Part shown: positions 7,701 to 15,487 of the stretch, in pieces
Layout of the letters: every line of letters starts with the position of its first letter
How positions within the stretch are numbered: the stretch's first letter is position 1
Assembly (NCBI GenBank): GCA_032251145.1
Contig: JAVVER010000012.1
Location: 1 to 45,561 of the forward strand
Length of the DNA stretch: 45,561 nucleotides
Direction: 5' to 3'
From: BRH-c54 sp032251145
GTDB taxonomy: Bacteria; Bacteroidota; Bacteroidia; Flavobacteriales_E; Vicingaceae
Made by a program: the position numbers and the translations under genes
Notes under the pieces: generated by a model
Seen by the model: only the letters and a program-made list of their open reading frames with translations
Told to the model about the DNA's origin: nothing
Database searches by the model: none

Positions 7701-10700
7701 AATGTCCCAAATTAATTGAGTTTCTGTTGTTATTCCTCCTGGTTCTATTTTTCGGATGGGTCGTCCAAAAGCATCATATTCATTAAGTGTTGTAAGTCCA
7801 TCTATACTTGTTGAGGTTAAAGGTACTCCCCATTTTGCATCGTAGCTTATAAAAGCCGACTGCCCTAATACGTTGGTTATTACTTCGGGATACCTTCCTT
7901 TGGTATCATACGTCATTGCAGTGCTTCTACTGGCAGCATTTGAAGTGCTTATGGTTTTATTTGTATTATTTCCAAAAGCATTGTAAGAAAAAGTGGTGGA
8001 AATTTGAAATGGAGTGCCCACATTTTCTGTTTTTAACGTAACATATCCTTCATTGTTATATTGAAATTCAATTGTTTTAGAAAATGCTGCATTGCCAGTA
8101 CGAGTTATTGTTGCGGTTGAAGAAATTAAACGAGCAGGTATATGTGTGCCAAACTGATCATACTGATTTACAACGGCAATGGTTTCGATGTTTCCCTTGG
8201 TGGTGTTGGTTGTCATTATATTTCCAAAAGCATCGTAGGTAAAATTAGAAGTAACGGTATGATTCAACAAAAAATCCGTTGAAGTAATGGTTTCATTTTG
8301 AGATAAAAAGAACATAAAACCTCTTATATTACTCACTTGAGCTGTAAAACGAGGTGCTATGGTATTAACAAATGTATTTTCAGATATAGGTGTGCCATTT
8401 ATTAAGAAAACCGCTTGTTTTTTAGGTACAACGTGAAAATAAACATTATCAAATTCAAATTCAGTTACTAATTTTCTATTCTGAATAACATTACTATTAC
8501 TTATTTTTGCAAACCCCAAAAATCCCTTACCTGTGCGATGAAATTTTGCGCCTTCATAAAAATAAGAAGTGGTTGCTACCCCACCTATTCCATCAGGTGT
8601 TTCAACCGCAGAAACAACATACAAAGGAGCTTGAATATCAGAAACGGGAAATTGAGCATTGTTTTCTTTTGCATACACTATTTTTCCTTGACTATTGGTT
8701 AATGGATGATACTCAAACTGGGTTGTATTATTAAATCCATCTTTTATTATTTTGGATAGTTTTAATTTTGTATTAGTAAATGTGAGGTGTGTTTTGTTTA
8801 GAAGGTTTGGAATAGAAGATCCAGTATTTTTTATAAAAATATCATTACTACCATTACCATCAAAATCAGCAAATTCGAAAGTAGGACTATTAAACCCTTC
8901 ATTGATAAAGTAAGATTGCTGGTTAAATTTTGTGCCATTACTATAAAATATATCATAATAGGTAGGTCCAATAGGCCCACCATTCGAATTAAAAGAAGAT
9001 TTTCGGCTTCTGATAATGTCAGCTTTTCCATCGCCATTAAAATCTAACACAAAATAATCGTATCCTTGTTTAAATGCTCCAATAGTTAATCCGGCAATAG
9101 ATGTTACTGGAATTGCAGGTTCGTACTTTTTTCCAGAAGAGTAATGAATAAAAAAATCAAACCCATTAGAAGTAAGCACGTCTGTCTTTCCATCGCCATT
9201 AAAATCTCCAAAACGATTAAAATTAACACGAGAGGGGATGAAAGGATTGGTATAAATTTCTTGCATTGGGTTTCCTCCAAAAAAATTATTAAACGTAAAA
9301 ATGGTAGCACCAGAATTTGTGCCATTTCTCCATGTTAGAATGTCTGTTTTTCCGTCACCATTAAAATCTATAGGAACGAAATTAGAAAAATCAAGATTGA
9401 AAGCAGTTGAATTATTAATATCCTTATATTGAGTACCAATAAATTTGGTATTAGTTCCATTAATACCTCCAAGAAAGTGTATTTCCCAAAAATAATTAGA
9501 ATTTACTTTTTTATGAACAAACACATCTATTTTACCATTTCCTTCAAAATCACCTAAAACGATAGAATGATCAAATATAGATGCATTTACTTGAATAGGG
9601 TCTCCTATAACAAAATCATTTCCTATAGAATAATAAGGTGTGTAAGTAAAAGAAGTAGAGGCACTGTTTGTACCACCTAATAACATATCTTCCAAGCCAT
9701 CACCATTTAAATCTATGGATTCTATGCCTGCGTTTCTGGCAGCAAGTTGTGATCCAGGTTCTAAAGGGTCGAAAGGAAAAAAATTAGCTGGTAAAGCACC
9801 ATTACTAACCACTTCATTAAAAGTACCATTACCTTGGTTGATATAAAGTTTATAATTTTGAAAAGTTTTAACCGTACCTGTTCCTTGTGGATTAGGAAGA
9901 AAAACAAATGTGAACGCAATTAAATCAGCTAAACCATCTCCATTAAAATCGCCTGAACGATATTCTGCATTCTGAATAGGTACTCCCGAAGGTGTTAAAT
10001 TAAGATTAGAAGGAACACCTATTTCTTTATAATTGATTAAGGTGCTGTTTAATTGAGACCCATCACTACCAAGTTGAACAATTTCATTGAGGTAACTATA
10101 AAGATGATAATCATAATTAAATTGATAGGTTTTTACGATGTTTCCTTCAGCAAATATTTCAATAGAACGAAGAATTTCATCATTGGTTAATTCCACATCA
10201 TCATAATAGCTTTTATCTATATCTTCTTTTGTACTATAGTTAAATTTAATTTTATTGTAGGGCTGTAATCCTGTCAACGAATTGCCTGTATAGTTAATTT
10301 CTACAATGTGATTGTTTGCATAAGTATAAGTAATAAAGTTGCCATAATTGTCTGTAATTTTAGCAATATTCCAAAAAAGGTTGTCATATCTTGAATTAAG
10401 TGTTGTTCCATATTCTATTGTTAATCCTTCTTTAGTTTCTAAAATAAAACCACCTCCTGTGGCAAATGCTATTTTTTCATACGTTTCATTTTCAAACTGT
10501 AAGGTATTAAAATTAAATGCATTTCTGCTAAATCGTTTTCCATCTAACTCAAATTGATCTCCAGCCGTGCTTCTTGTTATAGGCGAAACATTTGTTTGGT
10601 GATGATACGTTGAGGTGGTTCTTGCAATTCGAGAAAGACCTCCTATACCCCAACCAACCCCCATAATACCACTCCTAATATTTTGACTGTTGTAGTTTAA

Positions 10701-11114
10701 CGATAAGCTGGGTGCTAAATTATTTGTGCCTGGTGGCAACTGAATTTCTATAGTATATGTGCCAGCACCAGTTGCTGAAACAGAATGATTGCCTTGAATC
10801 GCTCCCACAGGTAAAGCGGTATTAATTACTCGTTCATCAAACATTTCATCAGATATGCCTGTATAGGTGTTTTGAAAAGCAAAGTCAGATATATCTATAA
10901 AAGAGTGATTCCTTTTTGTTGCAGAAGGTGTGAATTTATATCCAGCTAAAAATTTAATGTTTTTTGATGCCTTATGAACAACATTACTTCCTGTTTCGTC
11001 TGTGTGAAACACTAAATGAGTTTGTGCATTTAGTATGCTGAAAAACAGGATGATTAAACACAGTATAAAGTATTTTAAACCAACCTCTCTTCGTATAAAA
11101 AGCAATTTTTTCAT
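4752..11114 (-). CDS. Giant SpvB / FG-GAP / RHS-repeat protein with JAB-like C-terminal tip
   Basis: A 2120-residue secreted protein. Residues 1-30 are a signal peptide (LILFFSILNAQ). About 100-340 resembles the SpvB/TcB amino domain (LPPGTNNLAPSLSLNYNS, GVGWGIGG). About 390-755 holds seven DFNGDG-type FG-GAP calcium-binding repeats, and about 1000-1680 the YD/RHS repeats (YDNLNRL, YDAFGRP). The RHS core ends with GRMYDPVLGRMLSPDNF and NRYSYVLNNPLKFTDPSGE at about 1787. The variable tip follows: a glycine-zipper hydrophobic segment (about 1797-1942), then ESHTH (E2018, H2020, H2022) and a GPTD aspartate (D2036), a JAB/DUF4329-like metal-site pattern. This architecture is that of Tc/RHS shells that encapsulate a toxin. 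It has no T9SS domain. It is 11 bases downstream of the tail-like gene. The activity of the tip is not established. Confidence 0.9.
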   Translation of the reverse strand: MKKLLFIRREVGLKYFILCLIILFFSILNAQTHLVFHTDETGSNVVHKASKNIKFLAGYKFTPSATKRNHSFIDISDFAFQNTYTGISDEMFDERVINTALPVGAIQGNHSVSATGAGTYTIEIQLPPGTNNLAPSLSLNYNSQNIRSGIMGVGWGIGGLSRIARTTSTYHHQTNVSPITRSTAGDQFELDGKRFSRNAFNFNTLQFENETYEKIAFATGGGFILETKEGLTIEYGTTLNSRYDNLFWNIAKITDNYGNFITYTYANNHIVEINYTGNSLTGLQPYNKIKFNYSTKEDIDKSYYDDVELTNDEILRSIEIFAEGNIVKTYQFNYDYHLYSYLNEIVQLGSDGSQLNSTLINYKEIGVPSNLNLTPSGVPIQNAEYRSGDFNGDGLADLIAFTFVFLPNPQGTGTVKTFQNYKLYINQGNGTFNEVVSNGALPANFFPFDPLEPGSQLAARNAGIESIDLNGDGLEDMLLGGTNSASTSFTYTPYYSIGNDFVIGDPIQVNASIFDHSIVLGDFEGNGKIDVFVHKKVNSNYFWEIHFLGGINGTNTKFIGTQYKDINNSTAFNLDFSNFVPIDFNGDGKTDILTWRNGTNSGATIFTFNNFFGGNPMQEIYTNPFIPSRVNFNRFGDFNGDGKTDVLTSNGFDFFIHYSSGKKYEPAIPVTSIAGLTIGAFKQGYDYFVLDFNGDGKADIIRSRKSSFNSNGGPIGPTYYDIFYSNGTKFNQQSYFINEGFNSPTFEFADFDGNGSNDIFIKNTGSSIPNLLNKTHLTFTNTKLKLSKIIKDGFNNTTQFEYHPLTNSQGKIVYAKENNAQFPVSDIQAPLYVVSAVETPDGIGGVATTSYFYEGAKFHRTGKGFLGFAKISNSNVIQNRKLVTEFEFDNVYFHVVPKKQAVFLINGTPISENTFVNTIAPRFTAQVSNIRGFMFFLSQNETITSTDFLLNHTVTSNFTYDAFGNIMTTNTTKGNIETIAVVNQYDQFGTHIPARLISSTATITRTGNAAFSKTIEFQYNNEGYVTLKTENVGTPFQISTTFSYNAFGNNTNKTISTSNAASRSTAMTYDTKGRYPEVITNVLGQSAFISYDAKWGVPLTSTSIDGLTTLNEYDAFGRPIRKIEPGGITTETQLIWDIGGGMNGTPTTVENSIFKSVTDVSGSPTTTVWFDGLGRKRKTEVNGFNKKIVGVTSYDERGNMFTITAPFFEGDVPIISTQTYDNLNRLVSSHNSAGTTTTNYLFGFEKLTTTITLPDNTSTSTTKDATGLIIEATDLGGTLTYDYFSSGLQKSVKLDGVTMVSSEYDLLGNQTKLIDKNAGTTTYEYTNFNQLTKQTNANQKQTTLTYDVLGRITTKTNLEGTTTYTYVTNGNGLNQLQTLTNTNGTSTNLIYDNLNRITEQTDAIGNESFTTVITYDAFNNIASTTYPSGFKTINQYNGVGFPTKVIDATNSDIIWEAQDVNAFNQYTQYKLGNGVTTSKTFNEFGLPETIETAGIQHLTFNFDIRNGNLLSREDLTKGLLEEFTYDNLNRLTQTQLNGVIQLQQNYANNGNILAKTDAGNYTYSNAKVNAVLEVDNPTADISLMQQDITYTTANKTASITENDFNLLFTYNANNERIKTELTENGSTVYTRFFNGNYEKQLDANNVATEVHYINGGDGLAALYVIENGTGTYYYAYTDYLGSLLTLTDANGSIVAEQNFDAWGRNRNPQDWTYSNLPTNNPNWLWRGYTSHEHLPEFALINMNGRMYDPVLGRMLSPDNFVQDPFFTQNFNRYSYVLNNPLKFTDPSGEIVWMPIIIGAMIGAHTGYKIGEASGATGLSMAGHIISGVVLGGAAGSIGSAAGGAIAGANFAGASATGALVGGAASGAISGGGFTALSGGNVGQGMLYGAVAGGAGGFVGGAVGGAGGAFAGGATSGYVGSRLYGGSHEQALGNALIGGAMGLGTYELSTYINYKTNYNGNLNYGGYRRVSGAIGRANFWEMEAGWYELSNGGVSGMSYGRPFGGKVNLGAAPANTIYESHTHARFGLGNEYFGPTDMSKIPIDAQTSGYGYKVYGHNNVYTLTNNRAASLPASQSGSYYRANYANPNAAYNSNYASPHGINAGSSHSFNLYNHITYWFGR

Positions 11115-11125
11115 TATTAAGAGGA

Positions 11126-12310
11126 TTAGTGATTAATACTTACTTTTAGTCTCTCATTTTCAATTTTTAATAGTTCAATTTGTTTGCTAAGTTCAATAAC
11201 ATAAAGTGTTAATTCCTCAATTTTTTCCATTTGTTTTACCTGCATTTCTCCTACACTCATTCCTTTTTCTTTTATTTGTTTCGCTGTTGGTATGTTTGGT
11301 AAATGTTTGTTTTTGGTAATGTATTTTTCTAACTCAACTAATGACATTAATTTATAACTGTTATCAAAAACATAATCAGGAAAATCTTCTTTTAAAGCTA
11401 AATCTAACTCCGTTGCCCATATATGTCCATCACTTAATATTCTAAACACGTCTTTACCACTTGTATTGTCTTTTATTGAGATGGTTTTTAACATTGCTGG
11501 GGCATTTTGTTCAATAATGACACTTCCATCCCCTTTAACAACAAATACATTTTGATTAGTGCTTTGGTCAGTTACCGAATAAGCAATAGTATTAGGATTA
11601 TTTACCATATTTTTTATACCATATTTTAGGGTAATAGAAGTAGGATGGTCATTTTGCAATAAAATACCAGTACGATTTACAGGATTGACAATACTTAACA
11701 TATTTATAGTAGTTGGAGCTACATTTACCCCTAAATTTCCTTGGAAAAACCCATCACCTGCAACTTGAAGAGTACTCACAGGGTTGTTAGTGCCTATTCC
11801 TACTCTTGCCGGACAATCAATACCCGTATAAAGTATGCCATAAGTGGGAGTAGAACTAGCACTCCAAATAGGCAAGTTAACATTCAGACCACTAGATAAA
11901 CAAGTACTTGGAGAAGTGTAAATACTTTCTAATAATCCACTTTTATCTGTACTTATAATCTTTCCCTGATTATCTACTTTTAAAAACACTTCTTTAGGTG
12001 GCCCAGAATTTATAGGTGGTTTTTCTTTAAATTTATCTAAAAATACATCCCCCGAAAACTTGGCAGCAGTATCTTCCAACAATCTAAAACTTTCAATGTT
12101 GTTTCGTTTAAAAACTAAGTCAACATTATTGATTGTGCCAACAAATTTATTAGTGTCAGCATTATTATTTCCTGTTAATTTCCATTGCCCTTGTGCATTA
12201 GGATTGCTATTCGGGTTTTGTCCATAAGCAATAGCACTAAAAGAAAACATAGCAAAGGCACAGATTAACGATTTATGTATTGAAGCATTGAAGCATTGAA
12301 ATGTTTTCAT
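11126..12310 (-). CDS. Secreted tail-fibre-like protein with C-terminal coiled coil
   Basis: A 394-residue protein with signal peptide (SLICAFAMFSFSAIAYG). The middle contains the phrase ARVGIGTNNPVSTLQVAGDGFFQGNLGV, typical of trimeric phage-tail and adhesin-like beta repeats. The end carries DFPDYVFDNSYKLMSL, HLPNIPTAKQIKEKG and a coiled coil (about 345-392, EKIEELTLYVIELSKQIELLK), a carboxyl module widespread in Bacteroidota where peptidase S74-like intramolecular chaperones would sit. The family often neighbours RHS genes. It is the first gene of the RHS operon, preceded by a well-spaced promoter. An 8-bp tandem repeat lies in codons 4-12. Likely a trimeric surface or structural partner; function unproven. 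Confidence 0.82.
   Translation of the reverse strand: MKTFQCFNASIHKSLICAFAMFSFSAIAYGQNPNSNPNAQGQWKLTGNNNADTNKFVGTINNVDLVFKRNNIESFRLLEDTAAKFSGDVFLDKFKEKPPINSGPPKEVFLKVDNQGKIISTDKSGLLESIYTSPSTCLSSGLNVNLPIWSASSTPTYGILYTGIDCPARVGIGTNNPVSTLQVAGDGFFQGNLGVNVAPTTINMLSIVNPVNRTGILLQNDHPTSITLKYGIKNMVNNPNTIAYSVTDQSTNQNVFVVKGDGSVIIEQNAPAMLKTISIKDNTSGKDVFRILSDGHIWATELDLALKEDFPDYVFDNSYKLMSLVELEKYITKNKHLPNIPTAKQIKEKGMSVGEMQVKQMEKIEELTLYVIELSKQIELLKIENERLKVSINH
12281..12300. repeat. 8-bp tandem repeat in the 5' coding end of the tail-like gene
   Basis: TTGAAGCA occurs twice in direct succession (12281-12288, 12289-12296) and a half copy TTGA follows. It lies a few codons after the start of the leftward gene that begins at 12310. 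Because eight is not a multiple of three, loss or gain of a unit would shift the frame. Confidence 0.7.
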
Positions 12311-12336
12311 AGGCTATATCTTTAAAGATGAGTAAC

Positions 12337-12365
12337 AAAGATAAAATAACTTTTTGAAAGAGCAA
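12337..12365 (-). promoter_or_regulatory. Promoter of the RHS operon (TTG-N18-TATCTTTG)
   Basis: Read leftward, a TTG at 12365-12363 is separated by 18 bases from TATCTTTG at 12344-12337, matching the Bacteroidota -33/-7 consensus in both sequence and spacing. Transcription would start near 12330, leaving a leader of about 20 bases before the ATG at 12310. Confidence 0.65.
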
Positions 12366-12535
12366 TTTTTTTTGAGTATTTTTGGAAAGAAAAGAATGAA
12401 GTGTTAGAAATTAGTGTAATTCTGAATAAGATTTTTCGTTCCGAAGCATTAGGAATAGAAACTTGAGTTAATAATCTAATTTATAAGCTACAACCTATAA
12501 ATATCAATAAATTATCAACCATCCATTTTGCCTAA

Positions 12536-14275
12536 TTGAAATTTAAACGAACATATTTATTACTTTCTTTTTTAATTGTTTTTGGATTTTCAAAAGCTCA
12601 AAATAAAAAAGTTACTGTAATTTTTAATGACACTATTCTTTCCTTAAAACAACAAAAAGAACTTATATCAACGAGTACAAGCAGTAGTCTTATTAACCTT
12701 AATGCTGCTATTAAAAACATTACTACACAACTTTACCAAAATGCCTACTTAACAGCACATATTGATAGTATTATTACAGACTCCACTGCTTTTATGCTCC
12801 ATTATCATTTGGGAAAACAAATTAAATGGGCCAACCTTACTACCAAAACTATTGATGAAGGAATTTTAAGCAAAATTGGTTTTAGGGATAAAATCTACAA
12901 CAACAGACCTTTTAATCAAAAGCAATTAAAACGTTTTTTTGACAAAGTAATTTCTTTTTATGAAAATCATGGCTACCCCTTTGCTTCTATCCAGTTAGAT
13001 AGCGTTGAAATTACCAACTATAACCTATCTGCCAATTTATCCATCAACAAAAACCAATTGTATAAAATAGACAGTGTTGCTATAAAAGGAAATGCAACTG
13101 TTTCTGATGATTATATTAAAAACTATATTCGGATTAATGATGAAGATATTTACAACGAAGAATTAATAAAAAAGATAAACACCCGAATTAAAGAAATTCC
13201 TTTTGTGGAAGAGCAAAACCCTTCTAAAGTTATTTTTAATGAAGAAAGTGCTTACGTGTTGTTAGTGCTTAAAAAGAAACAAGCCAACAGGTTTAATGGA
13301 ATTTTAGGTATAGTCCCTGACGAAACTGGAAAAGTTAGGCTAAATGGAGACATAAAACTAAACCTAATGAATTCATTTAAGCGTGGGGAAGAAATTTCGT
13401 TCAATTGGAGATCCATGCAAAACAATTCACAAGATTTAAAGCTGAGTACCGCTTATCCTTTTTTGTTCAACAGTCCTTTTGGAGCCGAATACCAACTTAA
13501 TTTATACAAAAGAGATAGTACTTATATTGATGTTTTCAATAAAATTGGGATAAGGTATATTCTGAAAGGAAATAATTATTTTAATGTATTCTATCACAAC
13601 AAAAGTTCTAGTTTATTATCTCAAAAAGGTTTTGAAACCCTAACCGTTTTACCAGACTTTGCTGATGTTTCTACTCAACTTTACGGAATTGGAATTGTTT
13701 ATGACCAATTGGACTATATCCATAATCCAAGGAGAGGTTTTAGTATTACTGTAAATGGTTCATTGGGAAATAAAAAAATCTCAAAAAACCCGCAACTTAA
13801 CGAACAGTTGTATGACGGCATTAATTTGAAAACCAATTTATATACCGCTCAAGCAAATTTGGCGTTGTATATCCCTATAAAAAAGAGGAGTGTTATTAAA
13901 ATAGGTACTCAAAACGGATATACTTACAACGAGAATTTATTTGAGAATGAAATGCTTAGAATTGGTGGTTTGCACACCTTAAGAGGTGTAGATGAAGAAT
14001 CTATATTTGCTTCTTTTTACAGCATACAAACAATAGAATATCGGTTTATTTTAGAACAAAATTCATTTTTATATTTGTTTACAGATGGTGCGTTTTGGGA
14101 GAAAAGAACTGCTAATGCTTATACCCTAGACAGACCTTATAGTTTTGGTGTAGGGATGAATTTTGAAACTAATGCTGGAATATTTTCTATAAGTTATGCT
14201 GTGGGCAAACAATTCGACAATCCTGTTCAGTTTAGGTCGGCAAAAATTCACTTTGGTTTTATCAACTTTTTTTAA
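12536..14275 (+). CDS. Omp85-superfamily (BamA/TamA-like) outer-membrane protein
   Basis: A 579-residue protein starting at TTG; a TAA stop lies directly before that codon and no ATG occurs until well past the signal peptide, so the TTG start is well supported. Residues 1-21 are a signal peptide (FLIVFGFSKAQ). About 70-245 form POTRA-like modules (KIDSVAIKGNATVSDDYIKNYIRI is a canonical POTRA). From about 255 a beta-barrel follows, with the loop-6 motif region GGLHTLRGVDEESIF in place of the usual RGF/Y and a terminal strand ending KIHFGFINFF. Members insert or translocate outer-membrane proteins. This is a short version without the five POTRA of BamA. It is separated by 42 bases from the oxygenase gene. 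Its substrate is unknown. Confidence 0.88.
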   Translation: MKFKRTYLLLSFLIVFGFSKAQNKKVTVIFNDTILSLKQQKELISTSTSSSLINLNAAIKNITTQLYQNAYLTAHIDSIITDSTAFMLHYHLGKQIKWANLTTKTIDEGILSKIGFRDKIYNNRPFNQKQLKRFFDKVISFYENHGYPFASIQLDSVEITNYNLSANLSINKNQLYKIDSVAIKGNATVSDDYIKNYIRINDEDIYNEELIKKINTRIKEIPFVEEQNPSKVIFNEESAYVLLVLKKKQANRFNGILGIVPDETGKVRLNGDIKLNLMNSFKRGEEISFNWRSMQNNSQDLKLSTAYPFLFNSPFGAEYQLNLYKRDSTYIDVFNKIGIRYILKGNNYFNVFYHNKSSSLLSQKGFETLTVLPDFADVSTQLYGIGIVYDQLDYIHNPRRGFSITVNGSLGNKKISKNPQLNEQLYDGINLKTNLYTAQANLALYIPIKKRSVIKIGTQNGYTYNENLFENEMLRIGGLHTLRGVDEESIFASFYSIQTIEYRFILEQNSFLYLFTDGAFWEKRTANAYTLDRPYSFGVGMNFETNAGIFSISYAVGKQFDNPVQFRSAKIHFGFINFF

Positions 14276-14317
14276 TGATTAAATTGTTAATTTTGTTGTC
14301 CTAACCATTATACTGTT

Positions 14318-15136
14318 ATGCAAAACATCATCAATCCAATCTATTTATCACAAGAAAAAATAGAACAATTAAAACAAGATTTTAATACTGCTAAACCTTG
14401 TAAGTATATTGTTTTGCCTAATTTCCTAACAGAAGAATTAGCTACCACATTATATGAGAATTTCCCTAAAATTGATACCTTAAATGTAAAAAGAAAAAGT
14501 ATCAACGAAAACAAATCCGAAGATTATCATTTTGATCGTTTCCATCCTGCTTTTAGCGATTTAAAAAAAGTAGTTGGTTCTCCTGAAATGTATCAATTTA
14601 TGGAAACCATTACAGGGATTGAAGGGCTTAGAACTACCGATGATTCGTTGGGTTCGGGTGTTCATCAAGGGCAAAATGGAAGCTATGTTGATGTGCATAT
14701 TGATGTGAATTATAATCCTGCTAAACATTTATGGAGAAGAATTAATTTATTGGTTTATTTAAACAAAAATTGGAAACCAGAATATGGTGGAGACCTAGAA
14801 TTGTGGGATAAAAAGATGACACAATGCGAAGCTAAAGTGCCATGTGATTTTAATAGAGCTGTTATTTTCTTAACCGATGAAAATTCACCTCATGGCTATT
14901 CAAAAATAACTATTCCTGAAGGAGAAACAAGAAAATCTTTTTACACGTATTATTTTACCGAGGTAGGCGAAGGTTTTAACTACAGTGATTCCCGTTTTGT
15001 TTCTCGTCCAGATGATTCTACTATGAAAAAATTAGCTACTTCCATAAAAGAACCTTTAAAAATTACGGCTAAACGAATATTAAATGCTATTGGCGTAAAA
15101 TCATTGGATTTTCAAGATAAGAATAAGAAAAAATAA
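14318..15136 (+). CDS. 2-oxoglutarate/Fe(II)-dependent oxygenase
   Basis: A 272-residue prolyl-4-hydroxylase-type oxygenase. The iron facial triad is visible as H127-I-D129 (DVHIDVNYN) and H192 (SPHGYSKI); R205 with S207 (TRKSFYTYYF) fits the 2-oxoglutarate carboxylate site. The segment LNKNWKPEYGGDLELWD is highly typical of this subfamily. There is no signal peptide, so it is cytoplasmic. The substrate cannot be read from sequence; related enzymes hydroxylate proteins or small molecules. It is followed after two bases by an ABM-domain gene and then an ABC exporter, an arrangement that suggests one operon. Confidence 0.92.
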   Translation: MQNIINPIYLSQEKIEQLKQDFNTAKPCKYIVLPNFLTEELATTLYENFPKIDTLNVKRKSINENKSEDYHFDRFHPAFSDLKKVVGSPEMYQFMETITGIEGLRTTDDSLGSGVHQGQNGSYVDVHIDVNYNPAKHLWRRINLLVYLNKNWKPEYGGDLELWDKKMTQCEAKVPCDFNRAVIFLTDENSPHGYSKITIPEGETRKSFYTYYFTEVGEGFNYSDSRFVSRPDDSTMKKLATSIKEPLKITAKRILNAIGVKSLDFQDKNKKK

Positions 15137-15138
15137 GC

Positions 15139-15471
15139 ATGATTGCAACAACTCCCCAACCACCTTATTACGCTGTTATTTTTACTTCTACAAAAACAAC
15201 TACAGACGAAGGATATAATGAAATGGCAGACAAAATGATTGCTTTAGCTGCTAAACAAGAAGGTTTTTTGGGAGTAGAAGCTGCAAGAAATGAAATAGGC
15301 ATTACGGTTTCTTACTGGAAAGATGTAACATCAATAAAAAAATGGAAAGAAGTCTCCGAACATAAAATAGCACAAGAAAAAGGCAAAACCACTTGGTACA
15401 AATCCTTTAAAACCAGAATTGCTAAAGTAGAAAGAGATTACGAGTTTCATAAGACTAACTATAAAGACTAA
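15139..15471 (+). CDS. Antibiotic biosynthesis monooxygenase (ABM) domain protein
   Basis: A 110-residue single-domain protein. YYAVIFTSTK, MIALAAKQEGFLGVEAAR, ITVSYWKDVTSIKKWKEVSEH and WYKSFKTRIAKVER follow the order of the ferredoxin-like dimeric ABM fold, found in small cofactor-free monooxygenases and heme-degrading enzymes. It starts two bases after the oxygenase stop and ends 16 bases before the ABC exporter, so it is probably co-translated with them. The name describes the fold; no antibiotic pathway is evident here and its substrate is unknown. Confidence 0.85.
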   Translation: MIATTPQPPYYAVIFTSTKTTTDEGYNEMADKMIALAAKQEGFLGVEAARNEIGITVSYWKDVTSIKKWKEVSEHKIAQEKGKTTWYKSFKTRIAKVERDYEFHKTNYKD

Positions 15472-15487
15472 AAAGAAATTAAAAATA

